Below, one piece after another: positions 22,650 to 33,100 of a DNA stretch of 64,000 nt (positions are counted from its first letter, which is position 1; the number at the start of each line of letters is the position of its first letter). The stretch comes from Aquanectria penicillioides (taxonomy: Eukaryota > Ascomycota > Sordariomycetes > Hypocreales > Nectriaceae). The position numbers and the translations under genes are program-made. Location of the stretch: the NCBI GenBank assembly GCA_003415625.1, contig PYIU01000010.1, forward strand, positions 2,540,501-2,604,500, written 5' to 3'. A model generated the notes under the pieces. That model was given only the letters and a program-made list of their open reading frames with translations. It was not told the DNA's origin and searched no databases.

Positions 22650-24310
22650 TTACTTTCCGTCGAATCTAAACGCAACTAGATTAAAAGATCTAGGGGGAGA
22701 ATAGTTCCCTCGCCCATCGACCGCCCAGATATAGACCTCACCACGGATTTCTTCTTTGAGCGATCCATAGACACCCCCTGTAATTGATGTCAACCACTTT
22801 TCGTCGTGTGAGAAGGTGAGTGAATAAACCTCATCATCAAGCAAGCTAAGCTGCTGGATCTTTACAACCTTGTACCAATTGCATCTGTGCCATTCTCAGT
22901 GGTGATGTTTGTATCAATTTCGCACTCGTCATGGAATGTTCATTCACTTCGACTGTTCCTAGAAGGTATCCAAGAGTACTTCCTTTAGTCCTTGGACTTT
23001 TATATTTGGACTGATAGATTGCACGGTTTCTTAATTATGTTGATGTGGGTTTCTTTCTGTCGAGGCTATAAAGCTATTGTCAGATCGAACATCAAACAGA
23101 GATCCAGGAGTACTTTAGGCTTTAGAAATTCTTCAGAATTGCTTTCTATAATCCTAGCTGATTTATTTCCAGTCGTATCCAGGTTATACTTTGGAATCGG
23201 AGCTTAAGGAATACTCAATGGTGTTGATATCCATGTGCTTGTTAGGGCTTCGGTCGCAGTCAGTTGGTCCTTAGGATCCACACTCATCGCAGAGGCAATC
23301 CATGCTGCTCATTCTTTGCTTAAAGAATTATCTATTGGAAAGAGACCACCAGGAACATAACCTTGCACATCTAGGCCTAGTGGAATTCCAAAGGGTAGCC
23401 GCCCAGTGACGATGCGGAAAGCTATCTCGCCAACGGCCCAGATATCGACTGCAACGGAGTAGGTCCCGTCCGACTCAGGAAATAGGAATGGATGAAGCTC
23501 GGGGGCAAAATAAGGTGTTCGGACTTGTGTACATGAAGCTGCTGCCTTGTTTTGCTTGCTACAGCCAAAATCTGCAATCTTAACCCACTAGTTGGGTTTC
23601 ATCTGCTTCATGAGGATATTCTATGTGTAAAATATTTTATTAGAATAGGTCTAACTGCAAAATCCGACAAACCTTGAACAAGAACTTCTTATTCCTTTAC
23701 TTACCTGAGGTTTGATATCTCAATGTGCAAAGTTATTTCGATGCATGAAAGCAAGCCCCGTCAGAGTTTGTTGGCTAATGACCCTGGCCTCGGCCTCCGA
23801 AAGAGGTTGTTGTATGTACAATTCCGAGTTTCCCAGTGGTAGATATTCCGTAACTATGGATATTAAACCTCGATGGTAATACCAACCAAAAGAAACGAAG
23901 AAATCTTGATACTGCTTTTACCGTTAGATTAGGTATCTTGCAGATGGAGATGGAGGTCATTATGCCTTTTGCTGCGAGAATGTAATGACTGCTAGCAACT
24001 CACGAGGTACGGTTCTCGTTCCTTCAATAGACTGAACAAAGGTGGTTGGTATCTCCTTTGCAGGTCGAACCTTGCCAGCATGAGGTCCTCCAATGCACCG
24101 TTGGAGCCAAACGGCGCCATAGGTGCCTTCTCCAAGCCTCTCCCTGAGCTCCCATTTCTCCTCTATCTGGTTCTGCCCTGTTTCCTTTTCCGGTTCCAAG
24201 ATATAACTGGCTTGGATGGTGCAGTTCTCGCTGATGAGGGAGCATTCGAGTTCCCAGTCACGAACGAGATCATGGATCGCATGTGCCAGGTCAGATATGT
24301 CGTTCTCCAT
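22650..24310 (-). pseudogene. protein kinase-WD40 gene, decayed
   Basis: The minus strand reads as a Ser/Thr kinase. It starts at ATG 24310 with a helical leader, then WELRERLGEGTYGAV (glycine loop) and RPAKEI (candidate Lys). After an intron-like break come SFGWYYHRGLISIVTEYL and a catalytic loop. KIADFGCSKQ (DFG) and TPYFAPELHPF (APE) follow, then a C-lobe ending LTATEALTSTWIS. Several stops interrupt it. The HRD arginine is a TGA (H-stop-D-I-K-P), a TAG lies just before KIADFG, and a further TGA sits in the C-lobe. Downstream on the same strand at 22650-22900 is a WD40-like exon (VYSLTFSHDEKWLTSITGG…GEVYIWAVDG) ending at a GTAAGT donor with no recognisable next exon. So it is a truncated, inactivated gene. 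The C-to-T type change at the HRD codon is compatible with RIP-like decay. Confidence 0.75.
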
Positions 24311-24944
24311 GGTTTCTAGGTGCTTGAATTTCGAGTCAATACGTGAGGAGACAATCTTAAAGGTCTTAAATTATAAAACACTCAGATTATAGGAGTCATG
24401 TAGCTTGGTAAAGTGCAAACCCCGTAAAAATATCTTTCAGCTTATGCTCTACCAGACAATATCAAGTTCATAATTCGTAACCTTATCTAGAATTTCGAAA
24501 CCCTGAGATTCTAATTATATCTAGATGCTATAATTCAAAATGTAGGAAATATATCCGACAGTTGCAATGCTCCTTTTAAAACTGTTAAAGATAGCGCTAA
24601 AGGCTGCAGGTCATTTGTGGATTTGCTGTGAACAAACGAAATAGTCCATACTAGCAGCTTGCAGGCGCAGAGAAGGGCCTCGCATTCATCAATCTTTATA
24701 GAGAAGCCTCGCACTTATTGTCACTTAAGGATAGCACTTACTGCTAAGTTTATTAGGTAAAATATTGTACATAGATAAAACCTAAGCTTCTAGTGCGAGC
24801 GCCCAAGCCCGAATGTTAGATGAAAACTGAAATTGCTTATATTGAGATAATCAAGATAATGGATCATATATTTCATGCTGTCTCTTCCGCCTATTTTCCC
24901 TTAATTGGCTACTGGCTTTAAGAACCCTCAGTTCCCCTGACTAA
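24311..24944. other. AT-rich intergenic, no gene seen
   Basis: AT-rich sequence between the kinase pseudogene start and the decayed nuclease 3' copy; nothing coding recognised. Confidence 0.4.
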
Positions 24945-25040
24945 ATGTGCCTCCCAGAGCCATTTTCGCCAGCTTGGCTTTACTTAATGGTCGTGGGAGT
25001 GGTAGCAGATCGAGAACGAACTTGGGGTCCACGACATAGT
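24945..25040 (-). repeat. decayed tandem copy of the nuclease gene 3' end
   Basis: The sequence from 24945 matches the coding end of the nuclease gene starting at 25092, 147 bp away. Differences are mostly transitions. In the minus direction it still encodes LLPLPRPLSKAKLAKMALGG followed by a different tail and stop, against LLPPPRPLSKAKLARMALGG in the gene. Similarity fades after about 75-100 bp. Confidence 0.75.
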
Positions 25041-25071
25041 GCACTAGGATTTCTTCCCAATCCCTGGGTAT

Positions 25072-26067
25072 CTAATGACGATGGCTACCACATGTGCCTC
25101 CCAGAGCCATTCTCGCCAACTTGGCCTTGCTCAATGGTCGCGGGGGCGGTAGCAGATCGCGACCCGAGAGGTCATAGTCCACCTGGCGTCTCTTGACCTT
25201 TGCTGCGATTTTCTGCGAGTACACCAAGTTCAGCCAGTTTCCCAGACGATATCCGGCTTTGGCAATCTGTAACTCAACAGTGGGGATGACGCTGTTGTAA
25301 TACGTAGGGTAGAGATCGCCTTGCTGCAGCGCTGCAACCCCATTGGGCATCACAACAGTGCAAACCAGGGCGTTAGCGTCTGACGCCCAGCGAGTGGCAG
25401 TAGTAATGGCACTACTTATATCATCTCCACTGATCCATGAAGCCTTAAGATCGGAGTAATTGCCAGAATTGATTTCTGCAGTAAGGGTTGTGGCCCATGA
25501 CAAGGCGTCGGACAGGGCGTGGCCGCCGATAAGCTTCTGAGGAATGTATGTGTCCCAATCCGAGTGCAGGTTGTCATCATCATAGCCGTCAAATGTGACA
25601 GTGATGCCGTTGCCGCCTGTTTCAAGAGCTTCGTCGTGCAGCGGTTGCGTAATGTCACCTATGAGGTGCACTAGGAATTTGAGGGCCTCTTGAACGTTTG
25701 CGTTGCTCAGGCGGCCGTCTCCAACACGCTGAGTATAATTGGCAATGGCAGATACTGAACAGCCAGAGCTTCCGCAATCACGGTCATAGTCAACGTTGCA
25801 CGACGTTGGAGGGCTATCTTCAGCGTCAATATAGTGAAAGGACGCGGAAAACTTTCCGGCGGTGGTAGATCGGTACGTATCAGCCCACGAAGCAACGTTG
25901 GTCAGATACGATGTTGATGTGTCACCGAGAACCCCCTGCGCCCACGTCTTCACGTCAGATGTGACAAAGTTCTGCGCAATGTAGGCAATTGTGGCATGGC
26001 CCAGGGTACCCCAGGCCTGGGCGCCATGGAGTGTAGCCAGGCAAATGACCAAAGTTTTCAAAGCCAT
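25072..26067 (-). CDS. secreted S1/P1-type nuclease
   Basis: Zinc-dependent single-strand nuclease and 3'-nucleotidase family, 331 aa from ATG 26067. The signal peptide is MALKTLVICLATLHGAQA, and the mature N-terminus starts with Trp19 (WGTLGHATIAYIAQ), which is a zinc ligand in this family. Other metal-ligand regions are visible: NVASWADTYR, SFHYIDAED, KFLVHLIGDITQPLHDEA and NLHSDWDTYIP. Cysteines in SCNVDYDRDCGSSGC fit the usual disulfide cluster. N-glycosylation sequons are present. No intron is seen, though many relatives have one or more. The C-terminus (about 40 residues, RRQVDYDLSGRDLLPPPRP…) is Lys/Arg/Pro-rich. A decayed copy of its last part lies just downstream. Confidence 0.92.
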   Translation of the reverse strand: MALKTLVICLATLHGAQAWGTLGHATIAYIAQNFVTSDVKTWAQGVLGDTSTSYLTNVASWADTYRSTTAGKFSASFHYIDAEDSPPTSCNVDYDRDCGSSGCSVSAIANYTQRVGDGRLSNANVQEALKFLVHLIGDITQPLHDEALETGGNGITVTFDGYDDDNLHSDWDTYIPQKLIGGHALSDALSWATTLTAEINSGNYSDLKASWISGDDISSAITTATRWASDANALVCTVVMPNGVAALQQGDLYPTYYNSVIPTVELQIAKAGYRLGNWLNLVYSQKIAAKVKRRQVDYDLSGRDLLPPPRPLSKAKLARMALGGTCGSHRH

Positions 26068-27121
26068 AATGTATGCTGCCGTACTATACGGGACCGCGGG
26101 GATGTCGTAGTTGGCTTGGCCGTTCGAGAACCTCCCTGAATCAATGTGGTGTTGGGTGGATTGGATTACTTGGCTCTTGGCGCCAGAGGTTGGCTTAAAT
26201 ACTTGGAGATTTCCTTGCAAGCTGAAAACATGACAGCTGATTCTGCACTATCCATGGGCATTATGAGCTACATTATTGTAACGACAGATACAAACCTCCT
26301 TCTATGTACGGTCACTCGCCGATGCGTCGATCCTATTGTCTGCCAACACAGTCTGGCGTGTTGGAATTGATTGGCCATCAAACTACCTTATCAGCCCCTC
26401 TGCCGGCAATAAAATGCCGAGCGCACTCGCGGGATCATAGAAATCCACGGCTCAGCTCACGGGCCAGCGCACCTTAAAAAAAGCATCTCCATATTTGATT
26501 TAGACTAGGGCAGCATGGGATCTGCAGGAACAAAAGGTCTTTCGTCGGTGACCAACTAGGAAGCTGGGACCGTTGGCTTGAAACATGCAACCGAGGCTAG
26601 GGAATTATGCCATTCATTCTTGACTAATGCTTGTTTTACTTATCCTATCACTTGAAATAATTTTGTATATCCGCCTACCTGTTAATAATTAGTTGGCAGG
26701 CAATAGGACTCGAACGCCGTTCCTGAGTCTCGGAGGTTAAGAGTATGTGCACTGTCACCTGATTATCTAATGCTCAGAATACTAGGAATAAGCCATTATG
26801 TCTTGTATTATTCAAAGTTTTAGGTGTATTTTAACCGCCCCGACAATGAGATTCTCTTGGTGGAAAAAGTAACATTCAAACTAGGCTAGAAAGTAGATCC
26901 TAATTTCAGACGATTTTTCAAACGCCGATTTGACCTTCCTTTTCAGCCACGAGTCTTTTTTTATAGTCATATACCATACGCATTAATCTCAATCCTTCCT
27001 AGTGTATGGTTCAAAGTGCATTAATGCATTTTAAATCAAACTTAATATCAATTACGCTCCTAACTAGCGCTATGCATACAGTAAACTTTCTATTATGAAA
27101 GCATTTATCACAAAATTGCAT
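26068..27121. other. intergenic with tRNA-like B-box sequence
   Basis: About 1 kb. Around 26690-26770 the minus strand has CGTTCGAGTCC, which fits a tRNA T-arm/B-box, and a CTCTTAA stretch like a Lys anticodon loop. No complete cloverleaf could be folded, so it is at most a tRNA relic. The rest is AT-rich without a gene. Confidence 0.3.
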
Positions 27122-28996
27122 TTACCATAAATCCATCTTAGTTGTCGTAAACTCCTCATCTTCAAGGAGTTCCCCATCCATAATGCCGTAAATATACGCC
27201 TCCCCTATCAGTAGAAATCCCTCCTCATTCTCTCCTCGTGGCCTTAAAATAAATGGTGTACACCCTCCTAATATCAATGCGATGATGTCTCCAGGCTCAG
27301 TATGGCTCGGGCCTAGCCCAATAAGGCCATGCTCCGAACGAATTGGCTTTGCCATAAAGTTGTATCCCATACAAGCCTGGTATGAGGTCGTTGTGCCCAT
27401 TGAATCACTGTCTAAAACTTTAGAAATGAGAGATCGAAACTGTTCCTTTGAGCGTTCTGTTGCACGAACAAAGTACGGACTCGACTCAGGAAGTTCCTTG
27501 TCTCCGATGGGTATTCTCCACAAGGCGTCTTCTTTCTTATCCTCTGAATACCCAGCCTTCCCCAAAAATCCCAAAATCTCTTGGGCCATTGTTATAAAAG
27601 CCCTTTGGTCAAACTTTTTATCTCGTTCAGCTTCCCAGACTGAGCCAGTCTCCGTAACAACATCCAAGAGAGCTCCTTCAAGTCGAATAGATCCAGGAGT
27701 AACAATTTCCGTGATATGATGATCTGGTTGCCGTCTTGTACCAGTAGCTTTGTACAGAGCCCTGCCAGAGTCCTCGCTCCACGGATGCCGGATTGGATAC
27801 GCCCAGTTCGGAACCCATGAAGGGGAATGTGACCGGTCAGAGCGACACCACTTTAGCATATCTATCCGTCCCTGGAGTAAGAGTGCCCTTGCCGTAGACT
27901 CATATACCTGCTCAACTTTGATTTTGTAGTCCACCTTGAGTCCCATCTCGTTCATATCACTCGCAATGCCGGATAATCCCCAAATCTTGTCTCTTGGATC
28001 TTTGCAACACAGAACGTTCATCGACGGCCGCATGTAGGACTGCTGGAGCAAATGATACAATGGTTCAGGCCCATTCCGTTTATACTTTCTCCTCCCCGAC
28101 ACTGCAAACCCAATGGCCTCGCTCATGACGGCTGTCTGTTGAAGTTCCCATCTATCATCGTCCGATAATGCCACCAGTTGCTCTTCTGAGAATGGACCGG
28201 GGATCCTTGTGATCCTCCCTGCTCTCCACTCGACAATTTCCCAGGTTATTAGCAGGCCGTAGAAAAGGATTAGGGCGTGGCACATCTCGACAGTGCTTTC
28301 ATATTTACCACATATGACAACCGTATCTCTAGCGAGTGTTATTTCCTGTTTGACCCAGACTCGAGTGAAATATGGTCTATGGCTAAGCGCCGCCAGAGCT
28401 ACCCTCGGCAAACGTTCTTCGACGCGATTTGCATCCCCTTCATAGTCGGCAGCCTTTCTCATAAGTTCCAGCAACGAATTTCTTGTTCTTACAAGACTCT
28501 CGTCTTCGCCAAGGTCAGGCCATGTAGCAAATTGTTCGGGCGTTAGGTTCAATATTCCGGCGTCGAACGCTGCCTTTCCATACGTGGCAAAACCCTTCAT
28601 AGCTTTATCGCTGTCATCTTCGCTGTTCCCCAGCCAGAGGAACACCTTTTCTGCCTGATGGTAGACTCTGTCCATGCCCTGCACCTGGTGTGACTTTTCC
28701 TCGTCATCGGTCTGATTAACGCATAGAGCATCAATCCAAATCTTCATTCCCACGTATCTGCCTAGATCCTTGAGACAGTCGTGGAGACTTGGCGTGACAT
28801 TGAGAAACCCGTTTCCAATGAAGACATGTCTCGTGAAAACAGGCTCGCCCCAGGTATAAGAAAGAGCATTATACGTTGGGTTTGAGTCAAGACACACATG
28901 CTCAACTCGAAACGTGATTTCCGGCTCAACTGAGACCAGGTGAAGAACGCGGATAGACCCAATCTCAAGGGATTCATACTGATACTGGTCAGTCAT
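27122..28996 (-). CDS. HET (heterokaryon incompatibility) domain protein
   Basis: Single exon, 624 aa from ATG 28996 (MTDQYQYESLEIGSIRVL). The N-terminal third carries the classical HET blocks in order: YNALSYTWGEP, NVTPSLHDCLKDL, KIWIDALCVNQTDDEEKSHQVQGMDRVYHQAEKVFLWLG, and later LCCKDPRDKIWGLSGIA. The C-terminal part includes GDIIALILGGCTPFILRPRGENEEGFLLIGEAYIYGIMDGE, the common HET-protein tail. HET domains trigger cell death in fungal non-self recognition, but most paralogues have unknown roles. There are no membrane segments or NLR modules in this protein. The coding frame is intact, in contrast to the neighbours on both sides. Confidence 0.92.
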   Translation of the reverse strand: MTDQYQYESLEIGSIRVLHLVSVEPEITFRVEHVCLDSNPTYNALSYTWGEPVFTRHVFIGNGFLNVTPSLHDCLKDLGRYVGMKIWIDALCVNQTDDEEKSHQVQGMDRVYHQAEKVFLWLGNSEDDSDKAMKGFATYGKAAFDAGILNLTPEQFATWPDLGEDESLVRTRNSLLELMRKAADYEGDANRVEERLPRVALAALSHRPYFTRVWVKQEITLARDTVVICGKYESTVEMCHALILFYGLLITWEIVEWRAGRITRIPGPFSEEQLVALSDDDRWELQQTAVMSEAIGFAVSGRRKYKRNGPEPLYHLLQQSYMRPSMNVLCCKDPRDKIWGLSGIASDMNEMGLKVDYKIKVEQVYESTARALLLQGRIDMLKWCRSDRSHSPSWVPNWAYPIRHPWSEDSGRALYKATGTRRQPDHHITEIVTPGSIRLEGALLDVVTETGSVWEAERDKKFDQRAFITMAQEILGFLGKAGYSEDKKEDALWRIPIGDKELPESSPYFVRATERSKEQFRSLISKVLDSDSMGTTTSYQACMGYNFMAKPIRSEHGLIGLGPSHTEPGDIIALILGGCTPFILRPRGENEEGFLLIGEAYIYGIMDGELLEDEEFTTTKMDLW

Positions 28997-29598
28997 TTTA
29001 GCTGCAAGCTTTGTCGGTGGGAAGCTGTGTGGAGTACCAGATAACCTCGCATGCGGGGTACTGAGGAAACTGTGCAACTTTGTTGTGAATCTGCTGACAT
29101 AATGAAGGGGCTGAAAGAGGCCGCCAACTGAAATGCTTGTGTGTGTTTTGACCCTCTCTCCTTCCTGTTAGAACGCTTGGTCATTTTCAGGCGGGTTTTT
29201 CACGTGATGAGGCTTGCCAAGTTTCGGAAGTTAGCCACAGAACGACTCAGGTTCCATTGGTAAAGCTTTGAAGTACCCCAGTTCTCAAACTGCCTATTGT
29301 CGCACAATCCGGTTCCTCATAGACCCCGTGATAAAATTTAATGCGTTGGTACTTTATTTAGGTTCCAAGAAATCCAAGCGGACTATAAATCATGGGCAAT
29401 CCTACCTGCGGTTGCGATAACCTAAACAAGGTTGAGTCTCATGTATCCAACACTTGTCTACCACATGTGATGATAAAGCTGGATGTTGCCTTTAGATTTG
29501 TTTTTTCTTCCTAAGATTAAATTTGCATAACATCTCCGCTAGACGATCAAGTCGAAGTTTCAGAATGATACAAATATTCAATTCCAAACATTCGAGAT
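28997..29598. other. intergenic, no gene seen
   Basis: HET gene promoter and the 3' flank of the split carboxypeptidase; nothing else recognised. Confidence 0.4.
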
Positions 29599-29836
29599 CT
29601 AACCTGTGATTCTGTATACAGGGTATTCATCTCCCTCGCTGACAGGCAGAATGTTAAAGGTAGCATATGAGTCAATACCTTCTGGTTCCAATGTAGTGAA
29701 GGCGTAAGCGGCATTCTTCTGTCTTGCACTAACCCAGAAACTTCCTCCCGGCAGAGTTAGCTCCTTTCGCATTGACTCTACAGTCACAGTACTAAGAGCT
29801 GTGCCTTGGTAGAGGGTTGTCGCAAGTGTAGCACTT

Positions 29837-29841
29837 GTAAT
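29837..29841. repeat. 5-bp target site duplication, left
   Basis: GTAAT immediately before the left LTR, identical to 35348-35352 after the right LTR. Confidence 0.9.
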
Positions 29842-30100
29842 TGTAAACAATATACAGGCACGCGCAGGGACGGTCACAGCGGGCAACATGCGCAACGGGT
29901 CGGTCTAGATCAATTGGGATTCATAAGGAGCAGCTAGATAGTGGTTGCAAAATGCAGTCACCTATTTACAGTGCAGGGATTCCCTTATAAGGATATGTGG
30001 CCTTAAGACTTAAGCCCATAAGGCCCCTAAGGTCGGCTTATAGCCAGCCGCTATATCTATAGCAGCAACTACCTTCGCCTAGCCGCTATATCTATTAACA
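29842..30100 (-). repeat. left LTR (3' LTR of the element), 259 bp
   Basis: Begins TGTAAACAATATACAGG and ends TATTAACA on the plus strand (TG..CA). It aligns end to end with 35089-35347. The outer ~90 bp next to the host gene are G/C-preserved; the inner part carries many A/T substitutions. Confidence 0.92.
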
Positions 30101-33100
30101 CTCCCTTTAAGCCCAATTAAGGGCTTATCCTTAGGTGCTATTATAAGGCTATCTTAACCTTCTTTATATATATATTCCTTATATAATTATAGAGTTATTT
30201 TTTTCTTATTGCTAGGGTAATTATTTACTTAAATAGAACTTCTTTACTGTAGCTAAGGGCATTGCTATAAGCTTTTATAGGCACTATTTGCACTTACCTT
30301 AATGTTTTTAGTATAGTACTTCCTTTAATTTTAGCTTTAATCTTAAGGCATTAATAAAAGAGTAATATAATAGGCCTATTAATAGCTTTATAAATATATT
30401 AGTAATATTTTTAATAAAAAGAATATATTATAGTTTAATTATATTATTTTTAATAGCCTTTTTTATAAAGTAATACTATACTTAAATATACTTTATATAG
30501 ATATAAAATTTAAGATTATATATTAGCTTTATAGTACTTTAGTTATTTATAAAGATTACTATTAAAGCAATTAATAGACTATTAAGTTTCTTTATAAAGC
30601 TTTTTATTTATATAATTTATAATACTGCCTTTATTAATATATAGTATTTAGCTTTTATTAAGGACTTTACTATAGTCTTTTAATGCTTATTAAACTATAT
30701 AATTAAGCCTTTATTTATAAGGAATATATATTCTTTAGTTAATTATACTATTTTTAAGTAGCTAATATAGTTAGAGTTATAATAGCTATAAAAACTAAAT
30801 AAATTACTATATAACTCTTCCTTAAGGTAGTAATAATAAATAGAGTAATTAAGGCTTCTTTTAATGTATTGCAGTATTCTTTTTATAGCCTTAAGTTATT
30901 ACTTATTTAAGCTATTTAAGAAGTGTACCTAAAGACTATATATAAAGGCTAGATTAGGCCAGCTTTACTATAAAAAATAGTTAACTTTTTCTACTATTAA
31001 TATATATTTTTTACTAGTAGTTTTTATATTAAGGATATTAATTGCCTTAATTAAATAATAAGTTTCTATTTCTATTAATATATTTATAGCTTTATAATTA
31101 AGGTATTTAAATTGCTTAAGGATGCTTATTGTATAGTCTTTTTATAATAGTATAAGCAATTTATTTTCTTTTGCTATAATAGCTATATTTAAAAAGAGCT
31201 TAAAAAATTTAAGTAACTTTATCTTTACTTTTTATATAAGTTTATTAATAAAGGTATTTATATTCTTATTATTATTAATAACTATAAGTATATTATCTAT
31301 ATATATAGCTATAATAATCTTCTTTATTTAGTCTATATAGACTATAGTATTACTCTATAGCCTTTTAAGGCCTAATTTATTAAGTATCTTCTTTAATTTC
31401 TTCTATTACTATTAGGCACTTTACTTAAGGCTATATAGGGCTATAAGCAATTATATAATATACTTAATGCTTTATTTATAGCCTACTTTTTTAGCTAAGT
31501 ATTTATACTTTAGATCCTTAAAGAATTTATTAAGTAAAGGGAAGGTTATAATATAAATATTTTCTTTTAGCTCTTTATTTAAGTATACTATAATTATATT
31601 ATTCTATAATAGCTTCTTTCTAATCTATATAGTATAAGCAAGTAGTATCCTTTAGAAGTTAGCTCTTATAGTTAAGGAGAAGGTCTTTTAATAATTAATA
31701 CCTTTCTTTTGCATAAAGCTATATACTATAAGTTAAGCTTTATATATAACTATTATACTATTCTTATCTCTTTTATATTGATTTACTTACTTTACTATAA
31801 GTAGTCTTTTGCCCTTTAGTAACTCTCTCTTTAGAATAAATTTAAGTATGCCTTTATTAATAAGGGTATAAATCTCCTTAAAGAATGCCTCTTTCTAAAG
31901 GTTAGCATTTAATTAATTAAGGGCATTATAGACTATAGCTAAATTAATATTAGTATAGGCAGCTAGAATTTACTTCTTTATAGCTATTATTAGTATTATA
32001 AAGTATCTCTTAAAGTTATTAAATGCTTCCTTTAGCTATAATTAAATAATCTCTTTACCTTTTGCTATAGGCAGTAAAATAGGCTTATAGAATACTATAT
32101 ACATTATTATAATAACTTTCTTTATTTTAGGGTTTTAAATTCTATATACTTTAGTTCCTTAAAATTCTATAAGGATTTCTTTTTAACTATAAGGCAGTAT
32201 CTTTTTAAATTTATTGCACTTTTTTTATTTAATATAAATAAATGCCTTTAACCCTAAAATCTATAGATACTTAATGCTTAATATATATTCCTTTTTTAGG
32301 ATTAAATCTATAAAGTAAACTTTATAAAGGGTCTTTTAGTCTAATAATCTTATTGCTATAATATTAGCAATATATATAACTGTAAAAATAATCTCTTTTT
32401 ATAGCCTAAAAGGGATATTTATTGCTATTATTATACTTCTTACCTTCTTTTAAATTGTATAGTTTGCCTATTTAATAAAGCTATTCTATTTATAGCTATA
32501 TAGCAGTATAATAATTATAGGGATCTCTATCTTTAAGAGAAGTTTATTAACCTTTCTATTAATAAATTTATAGCTACTATTAAACTATATCTTTTAAAGC
32601 AAACTATAGGCTATAATAGTTTTAAATACTAAAAGATCTTTTTTTATTAAGGTAATAGTATTACTTTTCTTTTTAAGCAAATTACTATAAAAGTAATAGC
32701 TTTTATTATTAGTTATAAGCTTAAAATACCTTTTTCTATTATATATATATAGACTTAGCTCTATAAAGTCTATATAAAGGAGGTTAAGTATATAGTCTAC
32801 TCTCTCTTATAGTATCTTTAGTAAAAACCTTATGCTTTTAGTAAGCTTGCAGTCTTTATAGGGTATATTAAGCGGCTTATAATTATTAAGCCTACCTTTT
32901 ATAACCTTAAAGGTATAGTTAAGGGCTTTTTAATCTATATAAGCAAGTCTTTAGTACTATATTCTTACCTTAAACTATTCTATTTATATTAGCATTATTT
33001 TAAAAGTAAAGTAATAGCTTATTATGCCTTTTACTACTTTAAGCAAAAACCCTTAATTAAGGACATTAAGGGTTGTAAAGATCTTACTATTACTATTAAA

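Noticed and set aside
29599..29889. Stand-alone 97-aa secreted-looking protein beginning MLPAVTVPARA
   Set aside because: Its first residues are encoded by LTR sequence and the rest is the 3' end of the split M14 carboxypeptidase.
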